Positions 43,786-52,170 of a stretch of 64,000 nt of DNA are shown piece after piece. The first letter of the stretch is position 1. Each line of letters opens with the position of its first letter. This DNA comes from Cognatundibacterium curvum. GTDB lineage: Bacteria > Pseudomonadota > Gammaproteobacteria > Burkholderiales > Burkholderiaceae_D. The stretch lies in NCBI RefSeq assembly GCF_014284235.1, contig NZ_JACOGD010000001.1, positions 372,001-436,000 of the forward strand, written 5' to 3'. Under the pieces are notes generated by a model, which was not told the DNA's origin, searched no databases, and saw nothing but the letters and a program-made list of their open reading frames with translations. Position numbers and translations under genes: made by a program.

Positions 43786-44265
43786 ATGTCATTAGTCTGG
43801 TCATCATCAATCGATAATCTCGACTGGGCAGAGCTTGCCGCGCTGTATCGTGCCGCACCGCTCGGAAACAAAACGCCTGAAGGGCTGAGAACTGCGTTCA
43901 CGAACAGTATGTTCAAATGCTTCGTCTACCAGGACGGTAAGCTGGTGGGTGTTGGCCGTGCCCTCGCGGATGGGGTTGACTGTTCGTATATTTGCGATGT
44001 TGCGCTGCTGCCCAGCCTTCAGGGATTAGGCCTGGGTAAGCAAATCGTCGCTAAGCTGGTCAGCTTATCCAGTGGTCACAAAAACTTAGCGACACTGATT
44101 TGCATGAGGTCTGCCTACCACAACTGGAGTCCAAGCCGGGAAACTGCCGTTATTGCACTGCTCACAGCGGTGTATATGGCTGTTATCGTTGGCTACCTGT
44201 TTTTAAGTCCAAGCATGCGAGCCCTCTATATTCAAGGTGATAAAGAGAAGTGGGCTGGTCGCTGA
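43786..44265 (+). CDS. Chimeric GNAT: duplicated N-terminal acetyltransferase fused to a foreign tail
   Basis: 159 residues. Residues 1-~100 are almost identical to the acetyltransferase at 40529 (through VSLSSGHKN), including motif A QGLGLG. After that the sequence switches to an unrelated tail with a membrane helix (VIALLTAVYMAVIVGYLFL). Motif B and the last strand are missing, so acetyltransferase activity is doubtful. AAGGAA SD is retained. Confidence 0.7.
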   Translation: MSLVWSSSIDNLDWAELAALYRAAPLGNKTPEGLRTAFTNSMFKCFVYQDGKLVGVGRALADGVDCSYICDVALLPSLQGLGLGKQIVAKLVSLSSGHKNLATLICMRSAYHNWSPSRETAVIALLTAVYMAVIVGYLFLSPSMRALYIQGDKEKWAGR

Positions 44266-44365
44266 CCAGAATGCCATCCGTGGCGCAAAGCATATATGTG
44301 AGAGGACCTGCTGACGTAAGTCTCTCATCTCAAATCTCAATCGGAATACGCCCAGGAATTTTCAT

Positions 44366-44692
44366 ATGTACTCTCAAATCAAACTTGATCAGCTAACTGC
44401 CGGGTCGATTTACAAAATTACTTTCCTTGGTCTGGCTTTTTCATTGATGCCGTTGTGCCTGGTCTTCGGTGTTTTCGCAGTGTTTGGATTTAACACCATT
44501 ATCTGGAACGGCCAGCCAGTTCACGGTCTGAGTGGCCTACTTCTCTCACCAATAATTGCAGCAATAATCGCTTCACTCCTGGGAGGCTTCGTTGGAACAG
44601 CCTGTGTGGCGGGTCTTTGGCTGCACTCCAAATTTCGACCACTCACACTGTCTGGCAAGAATATCTCGCACGACCAGCAAAGTGTCAGCTGA
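44366..44692 (+). CDS. Membrane protein (108 aa) cassette
   Basis: Begins MYSQIKLDQLTAGSIYKITFLGL; helices FSLMPLCLVFGVFAVFGF and GLLLSPIIAAIIASLLGGFVGTACVAGLWL. The preceding 100 bp carry no clear attC. Unknown function. Confidence 0.7.
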   Translation: MYSQIKLDQLTAGSIYKITFLGLAFSLMPLCLVFGVFAVFGFNTIIWNGQPVHGLSGLLLSPIIAAIIASLLGGFVGTACVAGLWLHSKFRPLTLSGKNISHDQQSVS

Positions 44693-44821
44693 GCAATCAA
44701 CTGAACGGAGATGCGGCGGTTCGGCTTTAAGTTTGAGCTGCAAGGAGCCAATACGCTAGCTTGAAGAATCATGGAAAAGCATGTGATTTTGGAGTGACCA
44801 GATGACTGATTCAGAAACGAT

Positions 44822-45172
44822 ATGAGCCGCCTCTTTAGCAATTCGACTTGGTCATTATGGTGTTTACTTTTGCTTGTACTTGCCCTGAAAGCGGCGCAAG
44901 CAGCGGGGCTTGATTCGCACTTGCCGCCAGGTGTCGCTTTTAGCCGCCTGATTTTGCTCAATGCGGTCACATTTTCGGAATTTTTTCTTGCGATCGGATT
45001 GTTAGGCGCTGTATTAATTTCCCGCTCTAAGCCAGATTGGATAGTCGTCGCTCTATCCTTAGTAGCCATAGCGTGCGCGCTCTGCCATATGTTCTACTTT
45101 TTAATTGGCATTGAATCGCTCCTCCTGTATGGCGCTTGTTCATTAATTCGGGAATACTGTCGCCGTTCATAA
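44822..45172 (+). CDS. Membrane protein (116 aa) cassette
   Basis: Helices WCLLLLVLALKAAQAAG, LLNAVTFSEFFLAIGLLGAVLI and WIVVALSLVAIACALCHMFYFLIG. Unknown function. Confidence 0.68.
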   Translation: MSRLFSNSTWSLWCLLLLVLALKAAQAAGLDSHLPPGVAFSRLILLNAVTFSEFFLAIGLLGAVLISRSKPDWIVVALSLVAIACALCHMFYFLIGIESLLLYGACSLIREYCRRS

Positions 45173-45232
45173 CTCCGCAATCAATCGGAGCTGCGCGAAG
45201 ATCTGCGCAGCCCGCTTACTTCAATGTTAGCC
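45168..45232 (+). repeat. attC site
   Basis: TCATAAC at the left, R' GTTAGCC at 45226; stem GGAGCTGCGCGAAGATCTGCGCAGCCC. Confidence 0.7.
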
Positions 45233-45370
45233 CTAAGGAGCCCTCTGCCTGTTTGGATTATTCAAAAAAAACCGCTGCCGCCAGAGCCACGCAAGCAGTT
45301 TCCGCCCATCCCAGACTCACTCCTTATTTAACAAGACGCCTGCCGGCATCTATCAATTTGAATGTTAGAC
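45233..45370 (+). repeat. Short non-coding cassette with attC (45327-45370)
   Basis: About 138 bp between R' GTTAGCC and R' GTTAGAC, with no ORF of note. attC arms GACGCCTGCCGGCATC. Confidence 0.55.
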
Positions 45371-45376
45371 AAGACT

Positions 45377-45775
45377 ATGTACGACGAAGATAAACACAAG
45401 CGCGCAGTCAAGGCCGAGTTGACAAAACGAGGTCTGGGCTCGCTCATGAATGACACAAAATGGCGCGAGCTGCTTGCTGAGATAAACAAGCTACCCTTTC
45501 CGCCGCCTTACCAAAGAAAGGACCTGCTGCAATCTGAGCCCGCTCCAGCCAGCTTTGACTCAGATGTTTGGTACCATGGGGATTGGGATGAAGGAACGCA
45601 TCCTCTGTTTTCTGTCGAATGGATACGAATCCGTCCCAGATATCTAAAACATGTCGCGAACTTACTGCCGAAAGTTACGGTCAGTTGTGAGGCTGAACTT
45701 GAGCAAGCATTGCAGTCGATTGGTCAGGCTTATGAAAAAGTAGATGACTCAATCTGGATTTATGCTTATCGATGA
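45377..45775 (+). CDS. Hypothetical cassette protein (132 aa), DUF6678-like
   Basis: ATG at 45377 (another ATG at 45362 lies inside the attC R' box). SLMNDTKWRELLAEINKLPFPPPYQRKDLL and the acidic WYHGDWDEGTHPLFSVEWIRIRP are reminiscent of DUF6678 proteins; family name recalled, not checked. Soluble, unknown function. Confidence 0.7.
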   Translation: MYDEDKHKRAVKAELTKRGLGSLMNDTKWRELLAEINKLPFPPPYQRKDLLQSEPAPASFDSDVWYHGDWDEGTHPLFSVEWIRIRPRYLKHVANLLPKVTVSCEAELEQALQSIGQAYEKVDDSIWIYAYR

Positions 45776-45891
45776 CGTAGTTGTCGGCCTCTGATCTGAG
45801 CTTTCGGTTGATGGGGATCGCCTGATCTCATGTAAGCTCCAGAGAATATTTTTTGCCTCCACGTTCAAACACTACACTTTAGGAGATATCA

Positions 45892-46212
45892 ATGTCACAG
45901 CCTATGTTGGTCCTCGTGCAGTTCAACGTAAAGGATTTCCCAAAATACGTCGAGCACTACGCGTCATTAATGAGTGCAGTCGCAGGCAAATTCGGTGGTC
46001 AGTTTATTGCTGCCTCGCGGGATGTCATTGTCAAAGAGGGCAAGACTAGCGGAAATTTCACTGCAATCATTCGCTTTCCCTCCAAAGAAGCGGCGACTGA
46101 AATGTATGAGTCTCCGGAATATGCACCATTGAAGGCGAAACGTATTGGCGAACTGACCGATGGCGGCAATCTCATTTTCATACCTGGCCTTGAGCTACCT
46201 CAGACTAAATAA
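45892..46212 (+). CDS. DUF1330-family protein (106 aa)
   Basis: Dimeric alpha/beta-barrel fold pattern: VQFNVKDFPKYVEHYASLMSAVAGKFGGQFIAASRD, then FPSKEAATEMYESPEYAPLKAKR. SD AGGAG before the ATG. DUF1330 proteins are small stress- or oxygenase-like proteins of unknown role. Confidence 0.85.
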   Translation: MSQPMLVLVQFNVKDFPKYVEHYASLMSAVAGKFGGQFIAASRDVIVKEGKTSGNFTAIIRFPSKEAATEMYESPEYAPLKAKRIGELTDGGNLIFIPGLELPQTK

Positions 46213-46279
46213 GTTGAGCAGCGCATGAGAAATGCCTGGCACTTTTGAAAAGAATCGCAAATGATGCTTGCCCTCCCCT

Positions 46280-46522
46280 TCAAGGAGAGTTTAAATCCAG
46301 CCCTGTCATCCTGCAAAAAAAATAGGTCGCGAACCCCAGCGCCAGCAGGCTTAGCACGAAAATGACTGTGACCTTGCGGCCCGCGCGCAGTATGGCGCGC
46401 TTCTCATCTGCCCACTCTTTTTCCTTTGTTCCTTGATCGTAATGCCACTTGATGGCGAAGTACATGCCCGTGCCGAGCACGAGTAGTTTGAACGTCACGA
46501 GGACGACAGGGGTCCATTCCAT
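46280..46522 (-). CDS. Small membrane protein (80 aa), opposite orientation
   Basis: Two hydrophobic helices (VVLVTFKLLVLGTGMYFAI and VTVIFVLSLLALGFATYFF) flanking a charged loop (KEKEWADEKR). Purine-rich GGGAAA stretch upstream. The only convincing minus-strand gene between 24.3 and 63 kb. Unknown function. Confidence 0.6.
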   Translation of the reverse strand: MEWTPVVLVTFKLLVLGTGMYFAIKWHYDQGTKEKEWADEKRAILRAGRKVTVIFVLSLLALGFATYFFCRMTGLDLNSP

Positions 46523-46857
46523 TTGCGTATTTCCCGGCTATTAACTGACACTAAAATTCTGGGGTGCGCAATTGAAGCACAGCTTCAGCAGCTACATGTG
46601 TTCGCATCATCCACACAGTCGCCCTGCCCGGGTTCTCATTCAATTTGCTGCGCCAATAAGCATGGCACTCAGCGCAGATAAGAGAAAAAACGGTCACGGC
46701 AGCCATATACGCATGGTGTTGCTGCACGCCCTGAGGCATACTACTTTAAAGCGATATTCATACATAGTGACAAAATGTCCCAGCCAAAACACATACAAGA
46801 AGACGATACGCACATTTGGCGCCAGGCGTACCGGTTCAGCTTTGCCGCCAGTCGTTC
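46523..46857. other. Intergenic stretch without a convincing gene
   Basis: 335 bp between a minus-strand and a plus-strand membrane-protein gene. Open frames here have unlikely composition. No attC box pair seen. Confidence 0.5.
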
Positions 46858-47235
46858 ATGATTGATCATCTCTACGCTATCTTGTTCTTGAGTCTTCCTC
46901 CCCCGGGGCTTGGATTGTTTCTATGTGTGGCAATCCGGATCAGGCGCTCAGGGATGCAAGACCAAGCCATCTTTCCGCTCTTTTTCAATTTTGCATGCTA
47001 TGGCGCTGTCCTCATGTTCGCCATCTCGGCCTTCTTTCATATGTGGTCAGGAGCACACTCCATTGCTATGCTTGGTTTAATCGTGGTTGGGCTACCCGTG
47101 ATTATCATCCAAGCCATAAAGCTCTCCCGGACTTGGCATGCTTCGGCCTGCCATCGTGCTTTATGTATTTCCAGCTATTTGTTCCCTGTCGCGCTTGCAT
47201 CCTGCATCGGACTTTCCTTTGCGTTTGAACAGTGA
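46858..47235 (+). CDS. Membrane protein (125 aa)
   Basis: ATG at 46858. Four hydrophobic helices (LYAILFLSLPPPGLGLFLCVAI, FFNFACYGAVLMFAISAFF, IAMLGLIVVGLPVIIIQ, SYLFPVALASCIGLSFAF). Unknown function. Confidence 0.65.
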   Translation: MIDHLYAILFLSLPPPGLGLFLCVAIRIRRSGMQDQAIFPLFFNFACYGAVLMFAISAFFHMWSGAHSIAMLGLIVVGLPVIIIQAIKLSRTWHASACHRALCISSYLFPVALASCIGLSFAFEQ

Positions 47236-47296
47236 GTCCTGCGTGTACGCATCTGCTCGGTGGCACCGTCGATGATCTCTGAAAAACACACTCGAC

Positions 47297-47345
47297 TCGA
47301 TTCATTATTGCCAATTTCATCACTGGGTTTTACAATCAGTAAGAA
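47297..47345 (+). repeat. Remnant of the dispersed cassette core
   Basis: TTCATTATTGCCAATTTCATCACTGGGTTTTACAATCAGTAAG matches the conserved core. The following bases to about 47455 end in GCCTTTGATGCCCGCTGATAT, like an eroded attC of the same type. It again precedes a plus-strand gene. Confidence 0.6.
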
Positions 47346-47469
47346 ACTTCCATTGAAGCTTAGGTGCGTGATGTGTGATGCGTCGTCATGAAACCAGTAA
47401 GCTAAGCTGAGTTTATAGTGGGCTGCCTTTGATGCCCGCTGATATAACCACTTTAATACCATATTCGAC

Positions 47470-48156
47470 ATGCTAAAGCCATTGCTTGCTCTCTTTTTTG
47501 CTTCCATTTTTCCCACCCCTGTGGCTGCGCAAACATCACGAGGTTTTGACGACAGTGCTCAAAATCTGATGGTCGTACTGAGAGAATCACAAGGATCGAA
47601 CAAGCAGGTCGAATCGCTTGTACCTATGGGTAAGGCGAAAGCAAAACTACAAGACGGACGAGAAATCGAAATCGACACCGGCTGGTTCGAGTATCTTGGT
47701 GACATGCATGTTCGTTTCGTCTTCGACACACCGACCAGCATGCCAAGCGCTACTCCCAAGGATATTGAGCGTCTGGCGCTAACTCCTGAAGCTGCCCTTG
47801 AGCTTGCTGTACGCAACATCAAACGCGTGTATGGCGAGCCTAAAGCCGTACCCTTGAATGATCTCTTTGAAGTGAAAGCTAAGTCTCCTGATCTGGACAG
47901 CAGCTACTTCCTGGACAAAGATTTCTGGAACGCTCAACTCAAGAAATACCCTGACGGTGTAGTCGCGCTGGTAGCTAAGCGAGGAGGATTGATGTTTGCA
48001 CCGCTGGTCGACCTGAAGGCAGTCGAAACCATGAAAAGCTCCGTCGCCTATCTGCACTCAAGCAGTGAACGCATGCGTATTTCTTCGGCACTGTATTTAT
48101 TTAAAGATGGCAAGTGGTCAGTCTACCAGGCCCCTGTTGGCGCACGCACGCAGTAA
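47470..48156 (+). CDS. Secreted hypothetical protein (228 aa)
   Basis: Signal peptide (LLALFFASIFPTPVAAQ). Mature protein alpha/beta: RLALTPEAALELAVRNIKRVYGEP and the C-terminal SERMRISSALYLFKDGKWSVYQAP, a pattern seen in DUF1444-like proteins by impression. Unknown function. Confidence 0.7.
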   Translation: MLKPLLALFFASIFPTPVAAQTSRGFDDSAQNLMVVLRESQGSNKQVESLVPMGKAKAKLQDGREIEIDTGWFEYLGDMHVRFVFDTPTSMPSATPKDIERLALTPEAALELAVRNIKRVYGEPKAVPLNDLFEVKAKSPDLDSSYFLDKDFWNAQLKKYPDGVVALVAKRGGLMFAPLVDLKAVETMKSSVAYLHSSSERMRISSALYLFKDGKWSVYQAPVGARTQ

Positions 48157-48246
48157 AGTCGAATACGCTGGTTGCCCCCCTGAGAATCCACGTCGAAACC
48201 AACTTCACGTCTGTTTAGTCGACTCAATACCTATGAAGACAACAAA

Positions 48247-48567
48247 ATGAATGCCCTAAATTCAAACCGAAGAACTGACTTCATCATCTGTGTTTCACAA
48301 CTTAGTTTCGCAGTCTTGATCGGCATTCTCGCGTTGGGCGTGTCTGTCACTGCGCTTATGCATGCCGTTGATCCCGAACACTTTGGCCCGTGGGTATCTA
48401 AAACAATGTTTGTGTTTGGCGGCCTGGAAGACCCGACAATGGCACGTGAAGTACTCGGCGACAAAATCTATTTATATGCTGCTGCAGGGGCACTGATCGC
48501 TATCCCAACCATCTGGGAACAGAGTCAGGCTGCGCTAAAGCGCTTTAAGCAAACAGCCGGTGTTTGA
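48247..48567 (+). CDS. Membrane protein (106 aa)
   Basis: Two hydrophobic helices (LSFAVLIGILALGVSVTALM and IYLYAAAGALIAIPTIW). A CCTTAGGTTGC remnant of an attC R'-like box lies downstream at about 48655. Unknown function. Confidence 0.65.
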   Translation: MNALNSNRRTDFIICVSQLSFAVLIGILALGVSVTALMHAVDPEHFGPWVSKTMFVFGGLEDPTMAREVLGDKIYLYAAAGALIAIPTIWEQSQAALKRFKQTAGV

Positions 48568-48671
48568 CCGGAATGTGCTATTGGTCGCCTTTTATACTGC
48601 CCCACCTTCTATGACGGCTACCGTTTCATTCAACGGCACAAGCTGAATTCAAACCTTAGGTTGCACATACC

Positions 48672-49295
48672 ATGCTCTTTCGTCGCATTCTAATTACCAT
48701 CGGTGCGCTTTCTCTCGTCTTGTTGGTGGGAGCATGGCTACTGTTGAAGTATGCACCCGAGGTCACGCTCAAGCTGACGCAGGCTCAGTTACAAGCGCAA
48801 ATTGAACCTCACTTCCCCGCTAAGAAATGTGTGCTGGGTGCGTGTATTGAACTTCTGGCGCCACGCCTGGCGCTCACCAACGGCTCGAACCGCATAGTGA
48901 TAGAGACCACCTTCGTAGCCACGCTCGGTCATCGGTCCATGCCAGGTTCTGCTCAGCTCAGCGGTCGCCCACATTACGAACAAGCTTCAGGCAACTTTTA
49001 CCTGACCGACGTTCAGGTAACCCAATTCCAGATGACCGGCGCCGCACCGGACCTTAATGAAGCAATCAAGCTTCGTGGCCCCGGCATCATGGCTGCCATC
49101 ATGAATCGCTTCCCTATCTACTCAGTCCAGTCTCATCAGGAATATGGCCGCATAGCTAAGCTCGCGCTCAAATCAGCAAACATTGTGGATGGACAGTTGC
49201 AGCTGGTCCTCGTCAACCCGCTCCTGATCTTCGGGAAAAGTACACAAGGCACTCTCAGTGATGAGCCTGCCTCGCAACAGCAAAATGCCGCTTAA
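48672..49295 (+). CDS. DUF1439-like membrane-anchored protein (207 aa)
   Basis: N-terminal anchor (ILITIGALSLVLLVGAWLLL) then LTQAQLQAQIEPHFPAKKC, LTNGSNRIVIETTFVA and LTDVQVTQFQMTGAAP, the tubular lipid-binding-like pattern of DUF1439/YceB proteins. Here a transmembrane or uncleaved anchor replaces the usual lipobox. Envelope role inferred. Confidence 0.7.
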   Translation: MLFRRILITIGALSLVLLVGAWLLLKYAPEVTLKLTQAQLQAQIEPHFPAKKCVLGACIELLAPRLALTNGSNRIVIETTFVATLGHRSMPGSAQLSGRPHYEQASGNFYLTDVQVTQFQMTGAAPDLNEAIKLRGPGIMAAIMNRFPIYSVQSHQEYGRIAKLALKSANIVDGQLQLVLVNPLLIFGKSTQGTLSDEPASQQQNAA

Positions 49296-49318
49296 CCCAA
49301 ACCTAAGGCTTTAATTTA

Positions 49319-49864
49319 ATGTCCAGGCAATTCGAATCATTCAGTAAATTCCTCAGTCTCGTACTTCGCCACAAGCCCGAAACCATCGGTTTGCAGCTTG
49401 ACCCGGAAGGCTGGGTGGACCTCGATCAATTGATCAAGCATGCGAACGCACATGGAACTCAGTTGAGTCGTCCCATCGTGATGGAAATCGTGGCTACCAA
49501 TGAGAAAAAGAGATTTTCCGTAACGCCCGATGGTTCAAAAATCCGGGCCAATCAAGGCCATTCCGTTCAGGTCGATCTGTGTCTTGCACCTCAGGTACCT
49601 CCGGCAATACTCTTTCACGGTACAGCCACACGATTCCTCACATCTATTCGCGAACTTGGGCTGGTGCCAGGCTCCAGACAACATGTGCATTTATCGGCAA
49701 GCGATGCCACAGCCCATGAAGTCGGAAAGCGCCATGGAAGCCCGGTCGTGTTATCTGTTAGCGCCTTGGATATGCACAATCACGGCTATATCTTTTATCA
49801 GTCTGAGAATGGCGTCTGGCTCACAGCTACGGTCCCGAATCGGTATCTGTCATTCCCAGTGTGA
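49319..49864 (+). CDS. kptA: RNA 2'-phosphotransferase (KptA/Tpt1 family)
   Basis: 181 residues, full family length. N-terminal winged-helix half with LSLVLRHKPETIGLQLDPEGWVDLDQLI, and C-terminal ADP-ribosyl-transferase half with ILFHGTATRFLTSIRELGL and HVHLSASDATAHEVGKRHGSPVVLSV. Tpt1/KptA removes a 2'-phosphate from RNA using NAD+. The start sits just after CTAAGGCTTTAATTTA, which resembles an eroded attC end. Bacterial substrate unknown. Confidence 0.9.
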   Translation: MSRQFESFSKFLSLVLRHKPETIGLQLDPEGWVDLDQLIKHANAHGTQLSRPIVMEIVATNEKKRFSVTPDGSKIRANQGHSVQVDLCLAPQVPPAILFHGTATRFLTSIRELGLVPGSRQHVHLSASDATAHEVGKRHGSPVVLSVSALDMHNHGYIFYQSENGVWLTATVPNRYLSFPV

Positions 49865-50018
49865 TGCCTAAACCTTAGATCAAACGTACGCGTTTTAGCG
49901 TTTTTCCTGCGATCCTTTAGACTTTTCGCTTCACGTTCAGATGCCAGACTCTGATCTTTTTTGAGAGCCACTCACTCCGAAATACGCACCACTGTACGCA
50001 CACTTTTGAGGTCGTAAA

Positions 50019-50810
50019 ATGACAGACGCCAAATCATACGTCACCGACAATGCAGCTGAATTTAAATGGCAAGCCGACGACATATTTGGACGCATCGCCA
50101 CCCGATACGACAGGCTCTGTGATGTATTCAGCTTTGGCATTCATCGCCTGTGGAAGCGCAAGGTCGCACAGCAAATCGCAAGCGAAAGCTGGAACATTCT
50201 CCTTGATGGAGCGACTGGCACAGGCGATATCATTCTGCGCGTTGTGTCACAGCCTGGCGTCGAAGGAAGAACCATCCTGGCGTCAGACCTTAGCCCCAAA
50301 ATGCTGTCCATCGCTGAGAAGCGGCTGAGTAAGTATTCTGCGACGGTTACCCTCAAGTTATTGGATGCAGAAAGCATGCCTTCCGTCGCCACGCATAGTG
50401 TGGATGCCTACTCGATTTCGCTGGGCTTAAAAATCTGCAACCGGCGCCTTGCCCTGCAAGAAGCGTTACGCGTACTCAAGCCTGGTGGCCGCCTCATCAT
50501 CCTTGAAGCGTCCAATATACCTTGGTCAGCCTTACAAAGGATGTACTTGCTGTACATGTCAATTTGCATGCCGGTCCTCGGCTGGCTGGCAACCGGCGGC
50601 GATGCTTCCGCTTACAAGTACTTGCTGAAAGGCATACGAGAATTCCCAAGCGCTGAAGATCTCGCCGACGAAATGGCGGGAATAGGCTTCGAAGACGTCG
50701 CGTTCGAACGGCTTTCGTTTGGTATCGTTGCAATTCATACTGCCCGTTCGCCAGGCTTGCAGAGCAAGCCTCCGCATGCAATCAACGGCATGCCAGCCGA
50801 CGGCCTTTAA
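50019..50810 (+). CDS. UbiE/COQ5-like SAM-dependent methyltransferase
   Basis: 263 residues. DIFGRIATRYDRLCDVFSFGIHRLWKRKV is the UbiE N-terminal signature; SAM motif I LLDGATGTGDIILR, then ASDLSPKMLSIAEKRL and ALRVLKPGGRLIILEAS. SD GAGG. Divergent from housekeeping UbiE (for example a longer tail after ~245), so likely an accessory methyltransferase. Substrate unknown. Confidence 0.8.
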   Translation: MTDAKSYVTDNAAEFKWQADDIFGRIATRYDRLCDVFSFGIHRLWKRKVAQQIASESWNILLDGATGTGDIILRVVSQPGVEGRTILASDLSPKMLSIAEKRLSKYSATVTLKLLDAESMPSVATHSVDAYSISLGLKICNRRLALQEALRVLKPGGRLIILEASNIPWSALQRMYLLYMSICMPVLGWLATGGDASAYKYLLKGIREFPSAEDLADEMAGIGFEDVAFERLSFGIVAIHTARSPGLQSKPPHAINGMPADGL

Positions 50811-50906
50811 TTCCAGCTTTAACTGCGCCTCAATTCAACTCTGTGCTGCAGTGAGCGATTTAAATAAATAGCTTGTGCAACATAATTAAATTCAAACGGA
50901 CATACG

Positions 50907-51263
50907 ATGAACTTTCTCTCCCGCATTTTTGGCCGACCTGCCGCGCAGCCTGTACAGGATCAGGCGGTTCTTATTTATCTCGATGGGCAAGGTTTGCCGG
51001 AAGAGGTTTACGCTGATTGCGATCTGATGACGCTGGAAGAACAGCTTGAGCATGCGCTTGGTTCTGGAGAGCTGGGTGTTGTTGATGGCAATGAAGTGAG
51101 CACGGATGAAGTCCAGCTGTTTCTGTACGGTGCGGATGCCGAAGCGATGGTTCGGGCCATAGAGCCAGTCCTGCGCGCATACCCGCTCTGCCAAGGTGCG
51201 AGGGTTGTTGTTCGCCGCGGTGCGCCTGGTGCAGAGCAGCGGGAATTTTTCGTCAAGCCCTGA
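50907..51263 (+). CDS. Hypothetical protein (118 aa)
   Basis: Begins MNFLSRIFGRP and contains LIYLDGQGLPEEVYADCDLMTLEEQLEHAL and VVVRRGAPGAEQREFFV. Soluble acidic protein. Not recognised. Confidence 0.68.
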   Translation: MNFLSRIFGRPAAQPVQDQAVLIYLDGQGLPEEVYADCDLMTLEEQLEHALGSGELGVVDGNEVSTDEVQLFLYGADAEAMVRAIEPVLRAYPLCQGARVVVRRGAPGAEQREFFVKP

Positions 51264-51440
51264 GCAGGCGCTCAAGCTACCGCCGTCATTTCAACAAACG
51301 CGTCAACGTTGGCAATCGCTCAGACAATATGAACCGGAAATTCAGCGAATAATGCGTTGATAAGTATTCGACCAAAATTGCCATTTTCATATGTACATGT
51401 TAACCTCGAACGTCCACACAACATATAGGTCGTAATCAAA

Positions 51441-52010
51441 ATGCATGTCACGCCTCCCCCTCCAAGATTCACCACTGAAGCGGTACCGGGTGGAATACGC
51501 GCGTCTATACCGTCCCGCCAAAACTGGTTAATCATACTTTTCTTGAGCGCATGGTTAGTCGGCTGGGCGTTTGGCGAGATTCAAGCGGCGACAGAACTGC
51601 TAAATCCTTCCGAAAATTCACCCTCACTTTTCATGGCGGCATGGATAACTGGCTGGACGCTGGGCGGAATATACGTCGTTAGCACCATTATCTGGCAGCT
51701 CGCGGGCAGGGAGATTATTACGCTGGATTCGACCACCTTCGAACATCGACTGGAAGCCCTAGGTCTGGGATGGTCAAGGCGTTATGCCCTTGCTGAAATC
51801 AAACATCTTCGCGTCACTGAATACGCGCGCGCGAGTTTCGCCAATCAATCAGCATGGGCACCACCGCTCATAGGCTCAGGACATGGGCCGCTGGCATTTG
51901 ATTACGGTGCCAAGACCTTACGCATCGGTTCCGCACTGGAAGAAGCAGAGGCCAGGCTGCTTTTGGCCCAGCTTGAAGCCCGGCTTCCACGCAGGTTGGA
52001 TGAGGACTAA
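51441..52010 (+). CDS. Membrane protein (189 aa)
   Basis: Two transmembrane helices (LIILFLSAWLVGWAFGEI and LFMAAWITGWTLGGIYVVSTIIW) followed by a PH-like domain (IITLDSTTFEHRLEALGLGWSRRYALAEIKHLRVTEY...LAFDYGAKTLRIG). Unknown function. Confidence 0.7.
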   Translation: MHVTPPPPRFTTEAVPGGIRASIPSRQNWLIILFLSAWLVGWAFGEIQAATELLNPSENSPSLFMAAWITGWTLGGIYVVSTIIWQLAGREIITLDSTTFEHRLEALGLGWSRRYALAEIKHLRVTEYARASFANQSAWAPPLIGSGHGPLAFDYGAKTLRIGSALEEAEARLLLAQLEARLPRRLDED

Positions 52011-52170
52011 CATCGTTTACCTGGCAGGCGACACCCGACCATAATTCATCTGAAATCGTTATGCTTTTGAAGGATAGGCAAATAAACGCTGTTCAAAAAT
52101 ATAAGACTGACACGCCAGTTTTTCAATTCACGGTTAGAGCGTAATACTGACATTAGTTTTATTACCAGGA

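Larger units (their letters stand above)
24376..45370 (+). mobile_element. Integron gene-cassette array (no integrase in window)
   Basis: About 40 short plus-strand cassettes separated by attC sites whose outer boxes are GCCTAAC-like (R'') and GTTAGGC-like (R'). All are in the same orientation. The left limit is the R' box at 24376-24382 and the last recognisable site ends at 45370. Sites are mostly intact up to about 38.7 kb and degenerate further right. No tyrosine recombinase is encoded anywhere in the 64 kb, so this is an attC cluster lacking an integrase as far as visible. The left 160 bp (24216-24375) contain no gene and could hold a decayed attI. Confidence 0.92.

Noticed and set aside
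46572..46865. 97-residue ORF with many His/Arg
   Set aside because: Composition is not protein-like, there is no SD, and it overlaps the more plausible membrane-protein gene at 46858.
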